Positions 6,501 through 8,609 of a stretch of DNA of 8,609 bases are shown piece by piece. Under the pieces are notes generated by a model. That model worked only from the letters and a program-made list of their open reading frames with translations, had not been told where the DNA came from and did no database searches. Position 1 is the first letter of the stretch, and each line of letters begins with the position of its first letter. This DNA comes from Deltaproteobacteria bacterium. Its GTDB lineage: Bacteria > Desulfobacterota > Binatia > UBA12015. A program made the position numbers and the translations under genes. The stretch lies in the NCBI GenBank assembly GCA_003447545.1, contig DLYX01000475.1, positions 12,202-20,810 on the forward strand, given 5' to 3'.

Positions 6501-6645
6501 GGGCTGATTCAATCTGACCGGCTCCGCCTCCGACGGTCCGGATCTTTCGACTCCAGCCATGCGAGCTTTGAGGATCTGCCGATCAGAACCTGAAGGAATC
6601 AGCCGTGTCGCGAGACTTCTGCCCCAACTCCGCTAAAGTCACGCA

Positions 6646-7518
6646 ATGATTCATACGATTCTGACGCACCCTGGTGGCGCACATAAAGACGACCTGCTCG
6701 CCGTATGCGTGCTGATCGCTCAATCAGGTGCCCCTGTCCTTCGAAAAGATCCGACTCCCGAAGAACTCGAGGATTCCGGCATCGCGGTCGTCGATATCGG
6801 AGCAAGCCATGATCCTGATCGAATGAATTTCGACCATCACCACTTCCCGCGAGAGCATCCGCCAACATGCGCTCTGAGTCTGGTTCTCGAATCCCTGGGA
6901 CTCTACGAGGATGCTCTGCAATTCTGTGACTGGCTCGAAACTGCCGAGTGGTTCGATTCACGCGGCCCGAACAAGACCGCCGCATGGCTCGGGGTACCAA
7001 GGCGCGCGGTATCGCAGCTCAATTCACCGATCGATATCACCCTGCTGCGCCGGTTTGCGCAGCAGGAACGTCTTGAGCCGGGAGAGACCTTATACGAATA
7101 TATGCGCTTCGTCGGCGAAGATCTGCTGGAACATCTGCGCCTCGCGCGAGAGCGAATCGACTTTGTAGCCGCCCACGCCGAGCGCTGGACGGTTCCCGCA
7201 GGCGAAGAAGCAATCGAGGTTCTTTTTCTCCCCCGAACAGACCCCATGCCCGACGAGCCGAGTGCCGCCGTTGGCAGCTACGTGCGGGCGCAAGGTCTCG
7301 CGGACACGATTGCTGCGACGGTATATCCGGACCGCCGCGGCGAGGGCTACGGGATCGGCCGCTACGAGGACCATCCCCAACTGGACTTTTCGGTGCTCGA
7401 GGACGAAGCCGATATTCGGTTCGCCCATAAAAGCGGCTTCATGTGCAAAACCGACGCCACAGAACCCGCCAGATTGCAGGAACTGGTGCAGAAGGCATGG
7501 AAGACTCAGGGAGCTTGA
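6646..7518 (+). CDS. MYG1/UPF0160-type DHH-like metal-dependent hydrolase
   Basis: The 290-residue protein opens MIHTILTHPGGAHKDDLLAV, which fits the MYG1 family's metal-binding start (THxGxxHxDD; His8, His13, Asp15/Asp16). VVDIGASHDPDRMNFDHHHF follows, with Asp50 and the DHH triad at 63-65. Near the C-terminus, FAHKSGFMC (259-267) corresponds to the HxSGF element of the family. MYG1 proteins are DHH-superfamily phosphoesterases; the eukaryotic member has been described as a 3'-5' exoribonuclease, while bacterial members are uncharacterised. Length is normal for a bacterial member. The 145-base gap from the upstream secreted-protein gene holds no clear promoter or strong terminator that I can see, and no good ribosome binding site precedes the ATG. 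It converges on the EchA20-like gene with only 6 bases between the stops. Nothing ties it to steroid metabolism. The family call is good; the cellular role is unknown. Confidence 0.78.
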   Translation: MIHTILTHPGGAHKDDLLAVCVLIAQSGAPVLRKDPTPEELEDSGIAVVDIGASHDPDRMNFDHHHFPREHPPTCALSLVLESLGLYEDALQFCDWLETAEWFDSRGPNKTAAWLGVPRRAVSQLNSPIDITLLRRFAQQERLEPGETLYEYMRFVGEDLLEHLRLARERIDFVAAHAERWTVPAGEEAIEVLFLPRTDPMPDEPSAAVGSYVRAQGLADTIAATVYPDRRGEGYGIGRYEDHPQLDFSVLEDEADIRFAHKSGFMCKTDATEPARLQELVQKAWKTQGA

Positions 7519-7534
7519 GAGACTTCAGCTTTTC
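7512..7534. terminator. Possible weak terminator between convergent genes
   Basis: AGCT...AGCT flanks a stem with an inner GAG/CTT pairing and one mismatch (7512-7530), followed on the plus strand by TTTTC. It spans both stop codons of the convergent genes. The stem is short and imperfect, so this is only a candidate. Confidence 0.25.
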
Positions 7535-8280
7535 TTGAAATCCACGTCGCGTTTCTGCACAAACGCGTCCCTTGCCTCTTGCGAGTCGGGCGATGTGTAG
7601 AGCTCCAGAGTAAAGCCCTGCTCGAAGCGATAGCTCTTCTTCACATCCATCAGCTCGATTCCATTCAGCGATTCCTTCGCCAGACGGACAGCCTTCGGGC
7701 TTTTGGCAGCAATCGATTCGGCGACTGCGCGCGCCGCCGGCAAGAGACCATCGCGGGAGGTCACCGCTTCAAGTGCACCGAGGCGATAAGCCTCGGAAGC
7801 CGGAATCGACTCCCCCGTAAGCAGCATCTTGCGAGCCTTGGCCATGCCGAACATCCGGTAGAGATGGGTGGCCGCACCGAGCGCTCCCCGGTCGATTTCC
7901 GGCAAACCGAACGTTGCGTCCTCGGAGGCAAAGACAATATCGGAGGCACCGGACATGCCGATCCCTCCTCCGAGACAAAAGCCATGCACCGCGGTCACCA
8001 CCGGCACCTGACAATCGTAGATTGCCGCAAAGGTATCGTAGCAACCCTTGTTGACCTTCGTGATGGCCGTGGAGTCCTCTGCCAATTCCTTGATATCAAC
8101 GCCTGCCTGAAAGCCGCGTCCCTCGGCTGATAAAAGCACCACGCGCGCATCCTCATTGGTGCTGAGATTCTGGAAAAGTGCCGCCAGCTCGGCCCAGGTC
8201 GCGCTATCAAAGGCATTGACAGGCGGTACATTCATCACGACATGCGCCACGCCGTCGGAAATTGTCGTCTCGATACCCAT
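7525..8280 (-). CDS. echA20: EchA20-like crotonase, steroid ring D hydrolase
   Basis: The 251-residue crotonase-family protein has oxyanion-hole segments GRGFQAGVDIKEL (54-66) and HGFCLGGGIGMSG (99-111), and FGLPEIDRGALGAATHLYR (124-142), with Glu128 at the usual catalytic glutamate position. These stretches, plus NKGCYDTFAAIYDCQVPVV and SYRFEQGFTLEL, match EchA20 (Rv3550) of mycobacteria as I remember it, rather than generic enoyl-CoA hydratases, which have LLPGAGGTQRL instead of ALGAATHL. EchA20 hydrolytically opens ring D of the bicyclic CoA ester (HIEC-CoA) to give COCHEA-CoA, the substrate of IpdAB. The gene directly upstream, 14 bases away, encodes IpdB, the same neighbourhood as in Mycobacterium. 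AGAGAGG lies 8 bases before the ATG and follows the ipdB stop. A generic enoyl-CoA hydratase is the alternative but less likely. Confidence 0.87.
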   Translation of the reverse strand: MGIETTISDGVAHVVMNVPPVNAFDSATWAELAALFQNLSTNEDARVVLLSAEGRGFQAGVDIKELAEDSTAITKVNKGCYDTFAAIYDCQVPVVTAVHGFCLGGGIGMSGASDIVFASEDATFGLPEIDRGALGAATHLYRMFGMAKARKMLLTGESIPASEAYRLGALEAVTSRDGLLPAARAVAESIAAKSPKAVRLAKESLNGIELMDVKKSYRFEQGFTLELYTSPDSQEARDAFVQKRDVDFKKS

Positions 8281-8294
8281 GAAAACAGCCTCTC

Positions 8295-8609
8295 TTATTT
8301 TTCGGGAAATACGCTCGCGCGAAGGTTGTTCACGTCGAGGACATCGCGCAGGATCCGCAGGCTCTCGGCGTCCGGCCCGGCGGTTTCGCCGAGACTATCG
8401 ACCTGCGCCAGCGGGAAGGAGGTCGCCTCCTGAACATCCTCGAAGCTCACACCCGGGTGCAGGCTGAGAACGCGCATCTGATGGTCCGGTCCGCCCCAGT
8501 CCAGAACCGCAAGGTTTGTGATGCAGCGACGAAGTTCCATCAGGCCCGCGTTCATACCCTTCTTCCAGCGGTCCGGGTCGTAGCCCACGCCCGAGACCCG
8601 ATCGACCTG
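8295..8609 (-). CDS. ipdB: IpdB, beta subunit of COCHEA-CoA ring C hydrolase (C-terminal part)
   Basis: The frame is open to the right edge and gives the last 104 residues. They begin QVDRVSGVGYDPDRW and include NLAVLDWGGPDHQMRVLSLHPGVSFEDV, then an end rich in charged residues (ESLRILRDVLD...VFPEK). This belongs to the class I CoA-transferase fold, and the VSGVGYD, GGPDHQMR and SLHPGV stretches match IpdB rather than acetate or 3-oxoadipate CoA-transferase subunits. IpdAB uses the CoA-transferase fold for hydrolysis: it opens ring C of COCHEA-CoA in steroid degradation. The alpha subunit (ipdA) is expected just beyond the right edge. The TAA stop is 14 bases upstream of echA20, so the two are probably co-transcribed. 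The homologous pair in Comamonas is, as I recall, named ScdL1L2. Confidence rests on motif memory and context, which agree. Confidence 0.86.
   Translation of the reverse strand, partial: QVDRVSGVGYDPDRWKKGMNAGLMELRRCITNLAVLDWGGPDHQMRVLSLHPGVSFEDVQEATSFPLAQVDSLGETAGPDAESLRILRDVLDVNNLRASVFPEK

Noticed and set aside
6516..6538. Possible terminator hairpin GACCG...CGGTC after the secreted-protein gene
   Set aside because: The stem is 5 bases with a 13-base loop and no T run follows, so it is not distinguishable from chance in GC-rich DNA.
1..8609. CRISPR array, insertion sequence, phage or rRNA/tRNA genes
   Set aside because: I saw no spaced direct repeats, transposase or integrase motifs, or structural RNA signatures; the space is filled by metabolic genes and short gaps.

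Overview
The window is mostly a steroid-degradation locus. It reads as a bacterial chromosome of moderately high GC, with tightly packed minus-strand operons and acyl-CoA enzymes of types best known from the cholesterol clusters of Mycobacterium and Rhodococcus. Related sets occur in steroid-degrading proteobacteria. I cannot fix the taxon. Nothing here demands an actinobacterium, and a proteobacterium or other uncultured Gram-negative-like lineage is plausible. All family assignments come from motifs and remembered family sequences, not from a database search.

Layout. Positions 5221 down to 1 (minus strand) hold a six-gene operon in this order: acyl-CoA dehydrogenase subunit A, acyl-CoA dehydrogenase subunit B, DUF35 zinc-ribbon/OB-fold protein, Ltp-type thiolase-like protein (probable aldolase), FadA6-like thiolase, and a short-chain dehydrogenase cut by the left edge. 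The genes are separated by 9-14 bases, except for one ATGA overlap. Most ribosome binding sites sit on the previous gene's stop codon, so the set is probably co-transcribed and translationally coupled. A divergent regulatory region (5222-5438) with several inverted repeats separates the operon from a plus-strand gene for a secreted, cysteine-rich repeat protein (5439-6500). This is followed by a plus-strand MYG1/UPF0160-type DHH-like hydrolase (6646-7518). Converging on the latter from the right, on the minus strand, are an EchA20-like ring hydrolase (7525-8280) and, upstream of it, the C-terminal part of IpdB (8295 to the right edge).

How the genes fit together. EchA20, IpdAB and FadA6 act consecutively in opening and shortening steroid rings C and D (the HIP, or methylhexahydroindanedione propionate, branch). 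The acyl-CoA dehydrogenase pair carries complementary halves of one active site and looks like the heterotetrameric type used on steroid or steroid-derived CoA esters. The Ltp-like protein with its DUF35 partner resembles the retro-aldolase pair that cleaves steroid side chains, but no MaoC hydratase (ChsH1-like) is present. The two plus-strand genes have no evident role in the pathway and appear to interrupt the locus.
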